Source: Ignavibacteria bacterium (GTDB lineage Bacteria; Bacteroidota; Ignavibacteria; Kapaibacteriales; UBA2268). Taken from it: DNA of 64,000 nt. The translations under genes were made by a program, and so were the position numbers. Of the stretch, positions 51,810-62,077 are shown one piece after another (positions within the stretch are counted from its first letter, which is position 1; every line of letters starts with the position of its first letter). Under the pieces are notes generated by a model. It saw nothing but the letters and a program-made list of their open reading frames with translations, ran no database searches and was not told the origin of the DNA. Where the stretch lies: positions 1 through 64,000 of the forward strand of contig JAERMQ010000014.1 of the NCBI GenBank assembly GCA_016844745.1, written 5' to 3'.

Positions 51810-54800
51810 ATGAAGACTCAACATTCAAACCCCGGAATGAGCCATCGATTCCTGAAGAAATCGATATTTACTTTATTTCTTACACTGCCGTTATTATTTA
51901 TCAGCAGTAATTTATTCAGCCAGAGTTTCGATTGTTCTCCCGTTTCATCGAGTACATTCCCGAAGGTCGGCGTTACGGTATCGGCAACCGACGCCGGAGG
52001 TAATGCTTATGAAGGATTAACCCTGGATGACTTTACCGTTCTCGAGAATGGTATTAATATGTCTGCATCAATGTCTATGTCATGCCGTAAGGACACGGTT
52101 GACCCGGAACTAAGTGTTATTCTACTCATAGACAATACAGCATCAATGGGTTGGCCCGATAGTATGGGTGGTAAACGTTTTGAATGGGCATTGGAAGGAG
52201 CAAAAGCTTTTATCAATACCATTAAATTTGTCGGAAGAACAAAACTTGCAATTATGACCTTTAATAATTCACCCTCCGTCAAATGTAAATTCACTAACAA
52301 TAAACAAGAATTACTTGATTCATTAAAATACATAAAATGGGTGGGTCAAACATGGTATACTGAAGCCTTTTGTAATCCATTACCTGATACAGCTGCAGCA
52401 TTTTATTTCGATATAGGAAATCAACCACCCGGTATAAAAAGGGTAATTGTATTCCTGACGGATGGGGAACCAACAAGGGAGCCTGATGCGGATAGAATAA
52501 TAAAAGACTGCAATGACCATTTTATCAATGTATATTGTATAACAATGGCATTTCCTATGCATGATTCTCTTACCAAGGTTTCTATGAATACCGGGGGAAA
52601 GGCTTATGCCGTTTATACAAAAGAAGAATTAAGAGAAATATATCACTTAATTGCCTTAGACCTGATGACAAAAAGGGTTTGTGATTTAACATGGATATCG
52701 CAATTCGGCTGCAAAGAACTGGACAGGATTAGAGATGTTTCGGTAACCTTCAAAAAATTGATGGAAACTAAAAAACGCAGATATACGGCTCCACCGAAAA
52801 GCACTGCCCGTATCGAACTTTCTAATACTATTATTTCTTTTGGAGACCCGCCCGCAACTACATCTGTAAAAATGACGGTTGTAATAACTGCTCGCGAACA
52901 AAAAGCTATAATTACCGGCATGGATTTCAAACCACCGGGATATTATCAGGTTTTTGACTGGGGTGGTTCGCCGCCTCCTATTGTATTGGATACAAATCAG
53001 TCAAGAACTATTACATTACAGTTCAATCAAGGGGTAGAAAGAATTTACAGGTATTGTACCGCAACAATTCAGGCATCGCCCTGCGACCAGGAAATAACAT
53101 TAGTTGGTGGTTTAACAAAGGTTATGCTTGTTGAACCCCAGAGCGGTATGGTATATTCCAGTTGCGATGAAGGTATCGATATCAAATGGGCTGGCGTTGA
53201 ATCAACTACTGCTATAACTATTTCATATTCAACCGATTCCGGTAACAACTGGAAGCTACTGCGGAACAACGCTACCGGTTTATCGTTCTTCTGGTCTAAG
53301 AATTACAATCCGCCTCCGCCTAAGGGTAAGAACTTAAGAGTAAAAGTTTCCGTCCAGCCGCAACCGTCTTATATGGCAGCGGTCGGATTCGGTGACTCAC
53401 TTGCGGAAAAAGGTTTGAGTTTGGCTTTGACCAAGGACGGACACTTTGTCTATGCTGCAGGATACTTCGATTCTACTTTCAATGTCGGTACTCAACAATT
53501 AGAACCGGTCAAATACAGGGATGGCTTTATTGTACAGTATGATGAAGACCTTAATTTCAGATGGGCAACAAAAATTGGTAGTCCCGGTAGAGACAGCATA
53601 ACAGGCGTATGTGTCGATGCGGAAGGAAATGCATTAGTTACGGGAGTGTGTTATAATGGCGTTGTTTTTGGTACAGCCATGCCAAGTAACCTTCTCGATG
53701 ATAGACCCTACTGTTTCGTTGCAAAATTCAGGAAGAGTGACGGTTGGCCCATGAATTACAATACATTCGGAGCCGATAAACTAAATCCTAATTTTGAAAT
53801 GTGGGGAAATAGGATTAAGCATGATGAAGTAAGCGGTAAAACCTTTATTTATGGGGCTTATAGATACAAATTCAGCAGTAAAAATCCCAACAGGGACCCA
53901 TCTCTTAACCTGACATACGCTCCTATAAAACCTTTAGATAGTATACTTTTTTGGGGAGTTGTGAAACCAAATTTTGATTGGGATACTCTTACCAAAATCA
54001 CTTTCCCGAATTATGCAGGTTATTCCACAAATAACGACAGGGACGCTAATGGTAATTTGTATGGCACCGGCGGGTTTAGAAGGGATACTTCTTTCGGAAA
54101 TATCAGGCTTACAAACCATGGTTCATCTGATGCATATATTTATAAATTCGGAGGTCCTCCCGGCAGCAGCGATGAATGTACCGGGGATTTCTCACTCATT
54201 GCTCCAACACTGACAGTATCGGCAACGAACGAAGCATTCGGCAATTGTACACTTGGTAATTCTGCAAGCATGACTACTCCTATAACGGTAACTTATTTGG
54301 GTCCTCCAAAAAGAATTAGCTTCATTAGCGATGCGGTTACAGGCAACAATGCAGCCGATTTTATTTCCGAATGGCCTTTAAGGGGAACAACCATTGATTC
54401 AGGTCAAACAAAACAGCTCCAACTCAGCTTTGCTCCTACAGATGTAGGGCTTAGAACCGCTGTATATACTATAAAAACCGATTGTGCCCTTGAAGCTAAG
54501 GTTGATTTAACCGGTACGGGCATTTGTACTTCGCAGATAATATCGGGTGTCGATATGGGCAGCGTAGAATTAAACCGCAGGAGAGATACGAGTATAACAT
54601 GCATTATCAAAAATATCAATCCGCCACCAAGCCTAATGACTTTCAGCCCAAAAGTAGTACCATCGAACTCCGATTTTCATATTTTCGATTTACAGGGAAA
54701 TCAAATCACCCAAAAAACATTAGTATCCGGCGATTGCATGGCGATTATGATTAAATTTATTCCGACAGCAATAGGCATACGAACAGCACAAATTGATTTC

Positions 54801-56519
54801 CAATTACCCGAAGGTTGTATCAAAGAATTTACTACGCTTACCGGCAACGGAATATCTTCGGATGTAGCCATATATCCTGTTCATTTCCCGAATCAAAGAG
54901 TACTTTCCGATAAAGATACCAATGTTGTGGTATCAAATAACGGTACTTTCGATGCTACAATTGAATACATTGAATTGGAAAATAAGAACGACCCGAATTT
55001 CAAATTGACCGCTGCTCCCATCAGCGTAAAAATCAATTCAAAACAATCCAGTACATTTACAAATATTTTAAGATTTACTCCCCAGGGAGAGGGTACATAT
55101 ACCAATACCCTTGTTATGAAGGTGGATAATAACGATTCCTTAGTTAAAGCGCCTATAAGCGGTACCGGCATTCTGCCTAAAATAGCTGTCGATTGGCGAT
55201 GTCCAGTCAGGGATATAAGACCCGGCGACTCCGATAAAGGGACCATCACAGTATCCAATCCGAGCAAGTCGATGGACTTATTTGTCTCCTCAGTTGATTT
55301 CAAACAACCGAATTCCGGGGAATTTCTATGGACCGGCGCTAATCCTAAAAATTTCGTTGTTCCGATTGATTCTTTCATGACTTTCGACGTTATTTTTAAA
55401 CCTACAGGACCTGGATATCGAAACATTCAATTTAATATAACCCACGATGCCGCCCCGGGTAATGACCCTGTAAGAAAAGATACCGTTACCGATGCAAAAT
55501 GTGATGGAGTAGAGTTCTTTTCCAAAACACCCATAGATTGGGGAACCATATTAATTTGTGACGAACTTCCAATGGCTGTTACGGTTAACAATAACGCAGA
55601 TGAAGCATCGATTAGTATAAAAAGATATTATTTTGATGGTGCTGATTCATCGGCATTTGATGTTCAAATGGCTGCTAATTTCACTATTCAACCTAAAGAT
55701 TCCAAAATATTTTATATAATATTCAAACCTAAGGAATACCGGAAATATAGTACTGTCCTGCACTTGGTTAATTCAATCGGACAGGATGTTGCTATTACTT
55801 TGAATGGTTCGACAGAGATTATTCATCTTTATACGACCCAAGAATATTTCAGTGAAAAACCCGGTCAGAATGTAACTATTCCTGTAAAAGCAAAAATCGA
55901 TAACCTGACAAATCAGTTCGTTGATACAATTGAAGTACAGATTACTTATGACCCAAAGATGCAACGACCATTATCAAATACAAATTTTGTTAACAAATTA
56001 GGTGATACCTGGCAATGGGATGTTCCTGTTGAAGAACTTGGAAAGTTCCAGGTTAAAGGCTACTCAAATTTGAAAACACCTTTCGATGGTGAATTATTTA
56101 CTTTGGTTTGGGAAGTATTTTTAGCCGGGGATACAATTGCACCCTTCTATTTCAAACCAATAATGCGTACCTGTAATACGGTTGACACACTAGGTGCGAG
56201 AATCATCGTTAGTGATTTTTGTGGCAAATATCTCAGATTAGTTACTTTCGGGAAGACGCATTTCTCGCTCTCGCAGCCGAATCCTAATCCTATAGATGCC
56301 AATTTTGAGGTTAATTTCGGTATCGGCTTTGAATGTAACACCAAATTAGAAGTTTATGATTCATTTGGTAATAAAGTGGCTACTTTGGTGGATGAAGTCC
56401 TTAAATCTGCGGATTATAATTATTCATTCTCAGCTAACAGTATGCCATCAGGGGTGTATTTCTTAAGAATGACTGCCGGAGTCAATACCTTCGTTCAGAA
56501 GATGGTTGTTGCAAGGTAA
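51810..56519 (+). CDS. Secreted VWA / choice-of-anchor D protein with T9SS sorting domain
   Basis: A 1569-residue protein with a signal peptide near residues 20-50 (ending NLFSQ). Residues about 50-280 form a von Willebrand A domain with a MIDAS-type DNTAS and a later FLTDGEP. A stretch of SBBP-like beta-propeller sequence follows (GDSLAEKGLSLALTKDGHFVYAAGYFDS; about 510-790), then several choice-of-anchor D/ASPM-like Ig domains (about 800-1320; e.g. NLGNSASMTTPITV, FTPTDVGLRTAVY), a cohesin-like region, and a type A sorting domain (PNPNPIDANFEVNF ... GVYFLRMTAGVNTFVQKMVVAR). AAAGGTG precedes the ATG at 51810. It is likely a large adhesin or surface-layer part displayed by T9SS; its ligand is unknown. 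Confidence 0.88.
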   Translation: MKTQHSNPGMSHRFLKKSIFTLFLTLPLLFISSNLFSQSFDCSPVSSSTFPKVGVTVSATDAGGNAYEGLTLDDFTVLENGINMSASMSMSCRKDTVDPELSVILLIDNTASMGWPDSMGGKRFEWALEGAKAFINTIKFVGRTKLAIMTFNNSPSVKCKFTNNKQELLDSLKYIKWVGQTWYTEAFCNPLPDTAAAFYFDIGNQPPGIKRVIVFLTDGEPTREPDADRIIKDCNDHFINVYCITMAFPMHDSLTKVSMNTGGKAYAVYTKEELREIYHLIALDLMTKRVCDLTWISQFGCKELDRIRDVSVTFKKLMETKKRRYTAPPKSTARIELSNTIISFGDPPATTSVKMTVVITAREQKAIITGMDFKPPGYYQVFDWGGSPPPIVLDTNQSRTITLQFNQGVERIYRYCTATIQASPCDQEITLVGGLTKVMLVEPQSGMVYSSCDEGIDIKWAGVESTTAITISYSTDSGNNWKLLRNNATGLSFFWSKNYNPPPPKGKNLRVKVSVQPQPSYMAAVGFGDSLAEKGLSLALTKDGHFVYAAGYFDSTFNVGTQQLEPVKYRDGFIVQYDEDLNFRWATKIGSPGRDSITGVCVDAEGNALVTGVCYNGVVFGTAMPSNLLDDRPYCFVAKFRKSDGWPMNYNTFGADKLNPNFEMWGNRIKHDEVSGKTFIYGAYRYKFSSKNPNRDPSLNLTYAPIKPLDSILFWGVVKPNFDWDTLTKITFPNYAGYSTNNDRDANGNLYGTGGFRRDTSFGNIRLTNHGSSDAYIYKFGGPPGSSDECTGDFSLIAPTLTVSATNEAFGNCTLGNSASMTTPITVTYLGPPKRISFISDAVTGNNAADFISEWPLRGTTIDSGQTKQLQLSFAPTDVGLRTAVYTIKTDCALEAKVDLTGTGICTSQIISGVDMGSVELNRRRDTSITCIIKNINPPPSLMTFSPKVVPSNSDFHIFDLQGNQITQKTLVSGDCMAIMIKFIPTAIGIRTAQIDFQLPEGCIKEFTTLTGNGISSDVAIYPVHFPNQRVLSDKDTNVVVSNNGTFDATIEYIELENKNDPNFKLTAAPISVKINSKQSSTFTNILRFTPQGEGTYTNTLVMKVDNNDSLVKAPISGTGILPKIAVDWRCPVRDIRPGDSDKGTITVSNPSKSMDLFVSSVDFKQPNSGEFLWTGANPKNFVVPIDSFMTFDVIFKPTGPGYRNIQFNITHDAAPGNDPVRKDTVTDAKCDGVEFFSKTPIDWGTILICDELPMAVTVNNNADEASISIKRYYFDGADSSAFDVQMAANFTIQPKDSKIFYIIFKPKEYRKYSTVLHLVNSIGQDVAITLNGSTEIIHLYTTQEYFSEKPGQNVTIPVKAKIDNLTNQFVDTIEVQITYDPKMQRPLSNTNFVNKLGDTWQWDVPVEELGKFQVKGYSNLKTPFDGELFTLVWEVFLAGDTIAPFYFKPIMRTCNTVDTLGARIIVSDFCGKYLRLVTFGKTHFSLSQPNPNPIDANFEVNFGIGFECNTKLEVYDSFGNKVATLVDEVLKSADYNYSFSANSMPSGVYFLRMTAGVNTFVQKMVVAR

Positions 56520-56632
56520 AAAAAAATTTTTTTTAAATGAAACGAATGAAAAATTGGTGTGTTATTTATATTGTTGAAGAAATCAGATAATAAAAAGATA
56601 TAATATAAATAATTTTGAACAAAGGAGAAAAG

Positions 56633-59176
56633 ATGAAAAAAATGTTAAAGAATTTAATAGCTGTGTTACCAATAATAGTAATATTAGTTTTATTTTCTTG
56701 CCAGGACACAAACGTAAATACACCGCAAACGAAATCATTAAATGGTGTAGTTTCCGACCCACAGGATGTTCCTGTACCGCTCGCTCAATTGAAAGCAGTC
56801 GATTCTAAATCCAATAATGTTATCGCAACAACATCATCGGATGAGGATGGGAATTTTACCTTTTCAAATTTACCCCAGGACAATAAAGAAATTGGCTTAA
56901 GCGTTGAGCATAGTGATTTTAAAGCTTTTGATGCTCCACTTTCCAATGTTATGTCATTATCCGTCGATGGTAAAAAGACTCCCATACGTCTGCAAAACAG
57001 CGATAGCTGCTGGGGAACCGTAATTATTTCATTAACCCAGAATTCCACAAATCTTGCTTTAGGCAATGCAGAAGTGCGAATGAATCGCGGTACTAAACTA
57101 ATCAGGAAATCATTCACAAACACTGATGGCAGATTAGTCTTCGAGCGTGTTTGCCCTGGTAGCTACTGGGTTCGTATAGCAAAAGCCGGATTTAAAGTAT
57201 TAGAAAGAGAATTTGTTCTTGCCGGTACGGATACAACATTTATCAATTATTCAGCCATATCAAATGGTCCTCAGGACGATAGCTGCTGCAACGGCGTAGT
57301 AGAATTTACTATACGCGATTCCACAAACAATGACTTATTACCGGGCGTTAATGTTGACCTTTGGCAGGGTGATACGCGGTTAAACAGCTATCAGACCAAC
57401 GGGGACGGTAAGATTATATTCCGCGGATTATGCCCCGGACAATATAAGATATCATTTAACAAGGACAGGTATCGCGCTCAGGAATTTTTCTTCAATATTG
57501 AATGTAATGATACCCTCCGAATTACAAAAAGAATGCTATACGAAGGAACTTCGTCTGACTCCTGCTGCGACGGCTCTCTGACCATTATACCAAGAAATAG
57601 AAACCAGGAAGTATTAAACGGTGCTACCGTAAGAATATGGAAAGACGGACAGCTATTCAGGACCGTTACTGTTACTAATGGAGTCGCTTTTATATCAGGC
57701 TTGTGTCAAGGCGTGTATGGTGTCGATATTACAAAAGAAGGTTATAGAGGAGTTGAGTTCCAGGTTGAAATTGGATGCAACGAAAACAAGGAAGTAACAA
57801 AACTGCTTGACAATTCAAATCCACAGGATACATGCTGCAAAGGCATTATCCATGTTATTCCCAAAAATGCCAACGGTGAAGTATTAAATGGTGCAACCGT
57901 TAAACTCTGGAAGAATGGTACTCTTATCAGAACGACAACTGTAACAAATGGTAAAGCAGGTTTCGATGGTCTTTGCGAAGGTTCCTACAGCATCTCGATT
58001 TCAAAAGAAGGATACAAAGGAATCGAATTCAGCGTTTCTATGGAATGTAACCAGCGTTTAGAATTCGTTAAAAAATTAGAAGGTAACTCTACAAAAGACA
58101 CCTGCTGCAAAGGGGTAATAACAATAATTCCAAAAAATATGGAGAATACTCTCTACCTAAATGGTGCTGTTGTTAAAATCTACAAAAACGGCGCTGTATT
58201 CCGTACCGGAACGGTTGCTAATAATAAAGTAGTTTTCGATGGTCTTTGCGAAGGTACATATAACTTTGTGATAATGAAGGAAGGTTATAAGAGTATTGAG
58301 TTCAGCATTACAATGGAATGCAACCAGAAATTGGAAGTTGTGAAGAAATTGGAAGGCAACAATACATCCGATTCATGCTGCAAAGGCATAATACACGTTA
58401 TTACTAAAAATAAAGCCAACAATGAAATTATTAACGGCGCTACGGTTAAACTCTGGAAAGGTGATAAATTAATCGGTACTTCCACTGTTACTAACGGTAA
58501 AGCCGGTTTCGACGGTTTATGCAAAGGTTTATATGTTATTGAAATTATAACCGACAGATACAAAAGAATTGAATTCAAGGTTGAAGTTGGATGCAACCAA
58601 AAGCAGGAAATTGTAAAGTATCTCGAATTATTGGAAACTAAGGATACATGCTGCAAAGGCGTAATTTTCGTCATTCCGAAGAATAAGGAAAATACGGTTT
58701 ACCTGAATGGCGCTACCGTTAAATTATGGAAAGATGGTAAACTCATCGGTACTGCAACCGTCACCAACAACAAAGCGGGATTCGACGGACTTTGCGCAGG
58801 TAAATATAGCATATCCATAACAAAAGAAGGTTATAAAGGTATTGAATTCTATCATGTTGTTGTTTGCAATCAAAGGTATGAAATCGTAAAAAATCTCGAA
58901 TCAACTACCTGCTGCACAGCAGCTCTGAAACTTTATATTCGTAATCGTGGAGATGAGGAAATAGTAACCGGTGCAAACATTGTGATCAAGCATAATGGTA
59001 CGGTTATTGCCGAAGGCAGGTCGAATGAAGAAGGCAAATTCTCTAAATCAGGGCTTTGCGCACCTGCTACATATAATATCAGGGTAGTTAAAGATGGATT
59101 TACCGTATTCGAAGGAACAATTCAATTTACCGAATGTAATACTAAAATTGAAACAATTTGGCTATTAAGGGAATAA
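56633..59176 (+). CDS. Lipoprotein with eight Cys-Cys carboxypeptidase-regulatory-like repeats
   Basis: An 847-residue lipoprotein (signal ending LVLFSC; Cys23). Residues about 30-120 are a carboxypeptidase-regulatory-like domain (GVVSDPQDVPVPLAQLKAVD...). Eight repeats of 88-95 residues follow, starting near 124, 215, 310, 399, 490, 581, 671 and 759. Nearly all have a double Cys at the start (SCCNG, TCCKG), a GATVKLWK...TVTNGKAGFDGLC middle and GYKGIEF...CN near the end; the first repeat has CWG in place of CCxG. The AAAGGAG 6 nt before the ATG at 56633 decides this start. The fold is probably a string of transthyretin/CnaB-like beta-sandwiches crosslinked by disulfides. It follows the VWA protein by 113 nt in the same direction and may be its outer-membrane partner. 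Confidence 0.85.
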   Translation: MKKMLKNLIAVLPIIVILVLFSCQDTNVNTPQTKSLNGVVSDPQDVPVPLAQLKAVDSKSNNVIATTSSDEDGNFTFSNLPQDNKEIGLSVEHSDFKAFDAPLSNVMSLSVDGKKTPIRLQNSDSCWGTVIISLTQNSTNLALGNAEVRMNRGTKLIRKSFTNTDGRLVFERVCPGSYWVRIAKAGFKVLEREFVLAGTDTTFINYSAISNGPQDDSCCNGVVEFTIRDSTNNDLLPGVNVDLWQGDTRLNSYQTNGDGKIIFRGLCPGQYKISFNKDRYRAQEFFFNIECNDTLRITKRMLYEGTSSDSCCDGSLTIIPRNRNQEVLNGATVRIWKDGQLFRTVTVTNGVAFISGLCQGVYGVDITKEGYRGVEFQVEIGCNENKEVTKLLDNSNPQDTCCKGIIHVIPKNANGEVLNGATVKLWKNGTLIRTTTVTNGKAGFDGLCEGSYSISISKEGYKGIEFSVSMECNQRLEFVKKLEGNSTKDTCCKGVITIIPKNMENTLYLNGAVVKIYKNGAVFRTGTVANNKVVFDGLCEGTYNFVIMKEGYKSIEFSITMECNQKLEVVKKLEGNNTSDSCCKGIIHVITKNKANNEIINGATVKLWKGDKLIGTSTVTNGKAGFDGLCKGLYVIEIITDRYKRIEFKVEVGCNQKQEIVKYLELLETKDTCCKGVIFVIPKNKENTVYLNGATVKLWKDGKLIGTATVTNNKAGFDGLCAGKYSISITKEGYKGIEFYHVVVCNQRYEIVKNLESTTCCTAALKLYIRNRGDEEIVTGANIVIKHNGTVIAEGRSNEEGKFSKSGLCAPATYNIRVVKDGFTVFEGTIQFTECNTKIETIWLLRE

Positions 59177-59196
59177 TACAGGTCATTGAATTATAG

Positions 59197-59237
59197 AAAA
59201 AAAAATCCCGAATGGCTCAACCGTTCGGGATTTTTTT
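59197..59237. terminator. Bidirectional rho-independent terminator
   Basis: AAAAAATCCCGAATGG and CCGTTCGGGATTTTTTT form a strong stem (ATCCCGAA/TTCGGGAT) with A- and T-runs on both sides, between convergent genes. It ends the repeat lipoprotein gene and may also end the SBBP/lectin gene from the other side. Confidence 0.9.
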
Positions 59238-59268
59238 GTAAATAGTATTATAAAGACCACAGAAAAAT

Positions 59269-59339
59269 CTGTCATTGGTAACTTGATTCAGAATCCATGC
59301 AAATATAGAGTGAATCTTCTAAGTCAAGCAGAATGACAC
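59269..59339. repeat. Degenerate family A palindrome, copy A9
   Basis: GTCATTGGTAACTTGATTCAG and TTCTAAGTCAAGCAGAATGAC keep the family A ends, but the middle has diverged and the stem is broken. Confidence 0.55.
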
Positions 59340-59353
59340 TTTTTTATATCACA

Positions 59354-61756
59354 TCACCTTTGAATCACAAATGGAGCAACCTTAATATCATTCATCGTTT
59401 TTACCGAACCATAATAAATTCCCACCGGAATGCTTCTGCAATCCACTGCTTTGGAATTTTGTCCGACATTCAAATTACTCTCATGGCTTGTGTACAACGT
59501 ATTTCCTAATATATCAAAGATTGAGATTTCCGCATCTCCGCCGGTTGGTATATAAAAACTTAGATATGCAATATTATCGACAGGATTGGGATTGAGCATT
59601 AGCTGCGGCTGTCCGCTTTGGAGTTCTTTGTTTTCAGGAACTCCTGTAATTAGAAAAGCATTTGAGCAGTACTTCCAGCTTTGGATTTCATGAATTTGGT
59701 ATGAATCGCCGGTTGCTGAGGTAAAGCCAATATAAGCCCTGCCGTTGTCTAAGTTTATAGCTTTTGCCAATTCGAACTTATCAATAGTAAGAGCAGGATT
59801 GCCATCGAATTTGTCTGTATTATCGAGCCATACGCGGAGCTTGCCCGGCTCCATGTTGTAATCAATTTTTGCATAATAAAGTGTGTTATCGGCTCTCAGT
59901 TGAGGGATATTGGAGCTTGTGCCAAGGCAGAATTGTGGATTGTGGAATGCATAGTTACCCTTAATTCCATTGCTAAAAACAGCCACATGGTTGCCATCGG
60001 GGTCGTACATATCGGTTTTATTATTATAAGTATCAAATTCAATAGCAACGGAATTCGGAATGCCTGCGAAACCTATATTCCCTGCCGGAAAACCGAGAGC
60101 ACTAAGAGATGAATTCTGGATAACGAATGCAATACCTTCGGCGCCGGGAGATGAGCCGTCATCTGTGGCATTGAACCCCTGACTCATACGAAAGCTGAAT
60201 ACGGTTTCGAATCCTTTGCCGGCATTAACTAAATCGCCATACCAAATTGCGGATTGAGTCATTGGAGTTGCTTCTGTCAGGCGAATGGCTTTACCGGCTT
60301 GCCTGGCATTGGAGACGAATTTAAGGTTATCGATTGAAGAAAAATTGGGATATTCAAAGTTATCATCTGTACATGAACCGGTGGATGTGAGTTTCAGAAC
60401 GAATATATCATTATTGGATTTTGCAGTAATAATATTGCCGTTTCCAAAATCTACAGTTCCGGAGAAGGAACCTGTAATATAAATACTGCCGTCATTGCCG
60501 TTGCATATACTCGAGCCTTCAGCCTTACCGTTTGATAAACTATTCGAGGAATAGTATTCCTGGCAGACTCCCTGCAAATCATATATTGCCATGAATACAT
60601 TTCTGCCGATATTTGTTGTAGAGTTGGAATTACCGAAATCCGAAGGTCCGATTGTATATCCCGTAGCATAAATATTGTTTAAATGGTCGGAATTTATGTA
60701 CATCATGCTTTCGGTCGAGTTGATTGTCTTTGCCCATTGGCATGAACCATTTGTGTTATATTTTATTAAGTATCCATGAGCCGAATTATTTGTTGCTTTC
60801 AATATTTGACCATTTCCAAAATCGGATTGAATTTGATACATTCCGGCAAAATAACTATAATCGAAATTATCATAAGTGCAAGTTGTAGCCCAATCATTTG
60901 AAGTGGAACCAATTCCATATCCCCAAAGTATATCTCCGTTTTTATTTAATTTTGCATGAAATCCATCTATAGTATTAGTTGCCCCATGATTTTTTAATCT
61001 TGTTGTTTGAAATTCTGTAAATGAACCATAACAATATGCACCGCTTAAAATAATATTATCATTAATATCTAACGATAAATTAACGCTATAATCCTCACCG
61101 TCTCCACCATAAGTTTTACCCCAAAGCGGATTGCCATCGGTATCAAGCTTAACGATTGCTATGTCCTGAACACTATTAATTGGATTTAAAATTAAATTTT
61201 CAAACCTTACCTGACGTAAAAAGGATACGAAAGCATATAAAAAATGTTCCTTTATTGCTAATGCTGTTGCTCCTTCGAAACCATCAGTAGCACTTCTTGG
61301 ATGATTCATCCAAATGAATTTTCCTGAACTGTCCAATTTTGCAATAAACATATCATCATAACCATCAGCGGTTATTGATTGATTATCAAAATATATTGTA
61401 CTAAAGAAATATCCGCTGATATAAATATTACCATCTTTGTCGGCAACAATCGAAAATCCTGCATCATCTTGCGTGCCCCCAAGTTGTTTAACCCATTTTA
61501 ATGTTCCATCAGTATCAAATTTAATAACAAATATGTCTTCAGTTCCTTTAGCTTTTAGAATATTTCCATTGCCAAAATCAGCAGTATTCCGGAAATCGCC
61601 TATAACATAAATATTGGATGAACTATCCTTACACAATCTCGGAACTGTTAATTCGAATTCACTTTGCCAGTTATGCACCCATTCAACCTTATACTCCTGA
61701 CCAGCTAAACATGATAATGAAGAAATAATTAGAAAAATAATAATGATTGTTCTCAT
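59354..61756 (-). CDS. Secreted SBBP beta-propeller / legume-lectin-like protein with T9SS sorting domain
   Basis: An 800-residue protein with a signal peptide (MRTIIIIFLIISSLSCLAGQ). Residues about 45-470 are SBBP-type propeller repeats (SSNIYVIGDFRNTADFGNGNI, GNIYISGYFFSTIYFDNQ, GSIYITGSFSGTVDFGNGNI). Residues about 480-700 show an L-type lectin fold (AIWYGDLVNAGKGFETVFSFRMSQ, GIAFVIQNSS, SVAIEFDTYNN, DGNHVAVFSNG). The last 80 residues are a type A sorting domain (MLNPNPVDNIAYLSFY ... GIYYGSVKTMNDIKVAPFVIQR). Probable role: a surface sugar-binding protein. Its convergent neighbour is the repeat lipoprotein, on the far side of the shared terminator. Confidence 0.9.
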   Translation of the reverse strand: MRTIIIIFLIISSLSCLAGQEYKVEWVHNWQSEFELTVPRLCKDSSSNIYVIGDFRNTADFGNGNILKAKGTEDIFVIKFDTDGTLKWVKQLGGTQDDAGFSIVADKDGNIYISGYFFSTIYFDNQSITADGYDDMFIAKLDSSGKFIWMNHPRSATDGFEGATALAIKEHFLYAFVSFLRQVRFENLILNPINSVQDIAIVKLDTDGNPLWGKTYGGDGEDYSVNLSLDINDNIILSGAYCYGSFTEFQTTRLKNHGATNTIDGFHAKLNKNGDILWGYGIGSTSNDWATTCTYDNFDYSYFAGMYQIQSDFGNGQILKATNNSAHGYLIKYNTNGSCQWAKTINSTESMMYINSDHLNNIYATGYTIGPSDFGNSNSTTNIGRNVFMAIYDLQGVCQEYYSSNSLSNGKAEGSSICNGNDGSIYITGSFSGTVDFGNGNIITAKSNNDIFVLKLTSTGSCTDDNFEYPNFSSIDNLKFVSNARQAGKAIRLTEATPMTQSAIWYGDLVNAGKGFETVFSFRMSQGFNATDDGSSPGAEGIAFVIQNSSLSALGFPAGNIGFAGIPNSVAIEFDTYNNKTDMYDPDGNHVAVFSNGIKGNYAFHNPQFCLGTSSNIPQLRADNTLYYAKIDYNMEPGKLRVWLDNTDKFDGNPALTIDKFELAKAINLDNGRAYIGFTSATGDSYQIHEIQSWKYCSNAFLITGVPENKELQSGQPQLMLNPNPVDNIAYLSFYIPTGGDAEISIFDILGNTLYTSHESNLNVGQNSKAVDCRSIPVGIYYGSVKTMNDIKVAPFVIQR

Positions 61757-62077
61757 GTTGGCTCCAATAAGTTTATTTACAATTTATTATGGAAAAATTT
61801 ATTTCCTGAAAATACCTAAACTAAAGCAAAAATAAGTTAAAAATTCTATTTATACTAATTTGTTGACAGAGTTGAAAATATTTTATTGTAAGGGATTTTA
61901 ATAGTGTGGAACATTTTGTATTGTCATTCTGGTCATTTTACTTAATTCGGATGGAAGAATGATGTAATTAGAACACTCTTTATTTTCTATTTGCGAACTT
62001 TGCGTGTTTTTCTTTGCGAGCTTTGCGTGAAAAATATTCACGCAAAGCCGCAAAGATAAATTAATTTTATTAAATGA
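61757..62077. other. Intergenic region with family F hairpin
   Basis: No gene is seen. A degenerate family A fragment (GTCATTCTGG...GAAGAATGATG, 61921-61965) precedes hairpin F2 at 62012-62055. Confidence 0.55.
62012..62055. repeat. Family F hairpin, copy F2 (CTTTGCG...CGCAAAG)
   Basis: CTTTGCGAGCTTTGCGTGAA and TTCACGCAAAGCCGCAAAG form a 19-20 bp stem with one mismatch around a short AT loop, close after the stop of wecB. It matches the unit at 22384-22401 and could act as a terminator. Confidence 0.78.

Noticed and set aside
56610-56617. TAATTTTG as a -7 box for the Cys-repeat lipoprotein
   Set aside because: Transcription would start within the Shine-Dalgarno, and no TTTG lies at the right distance.
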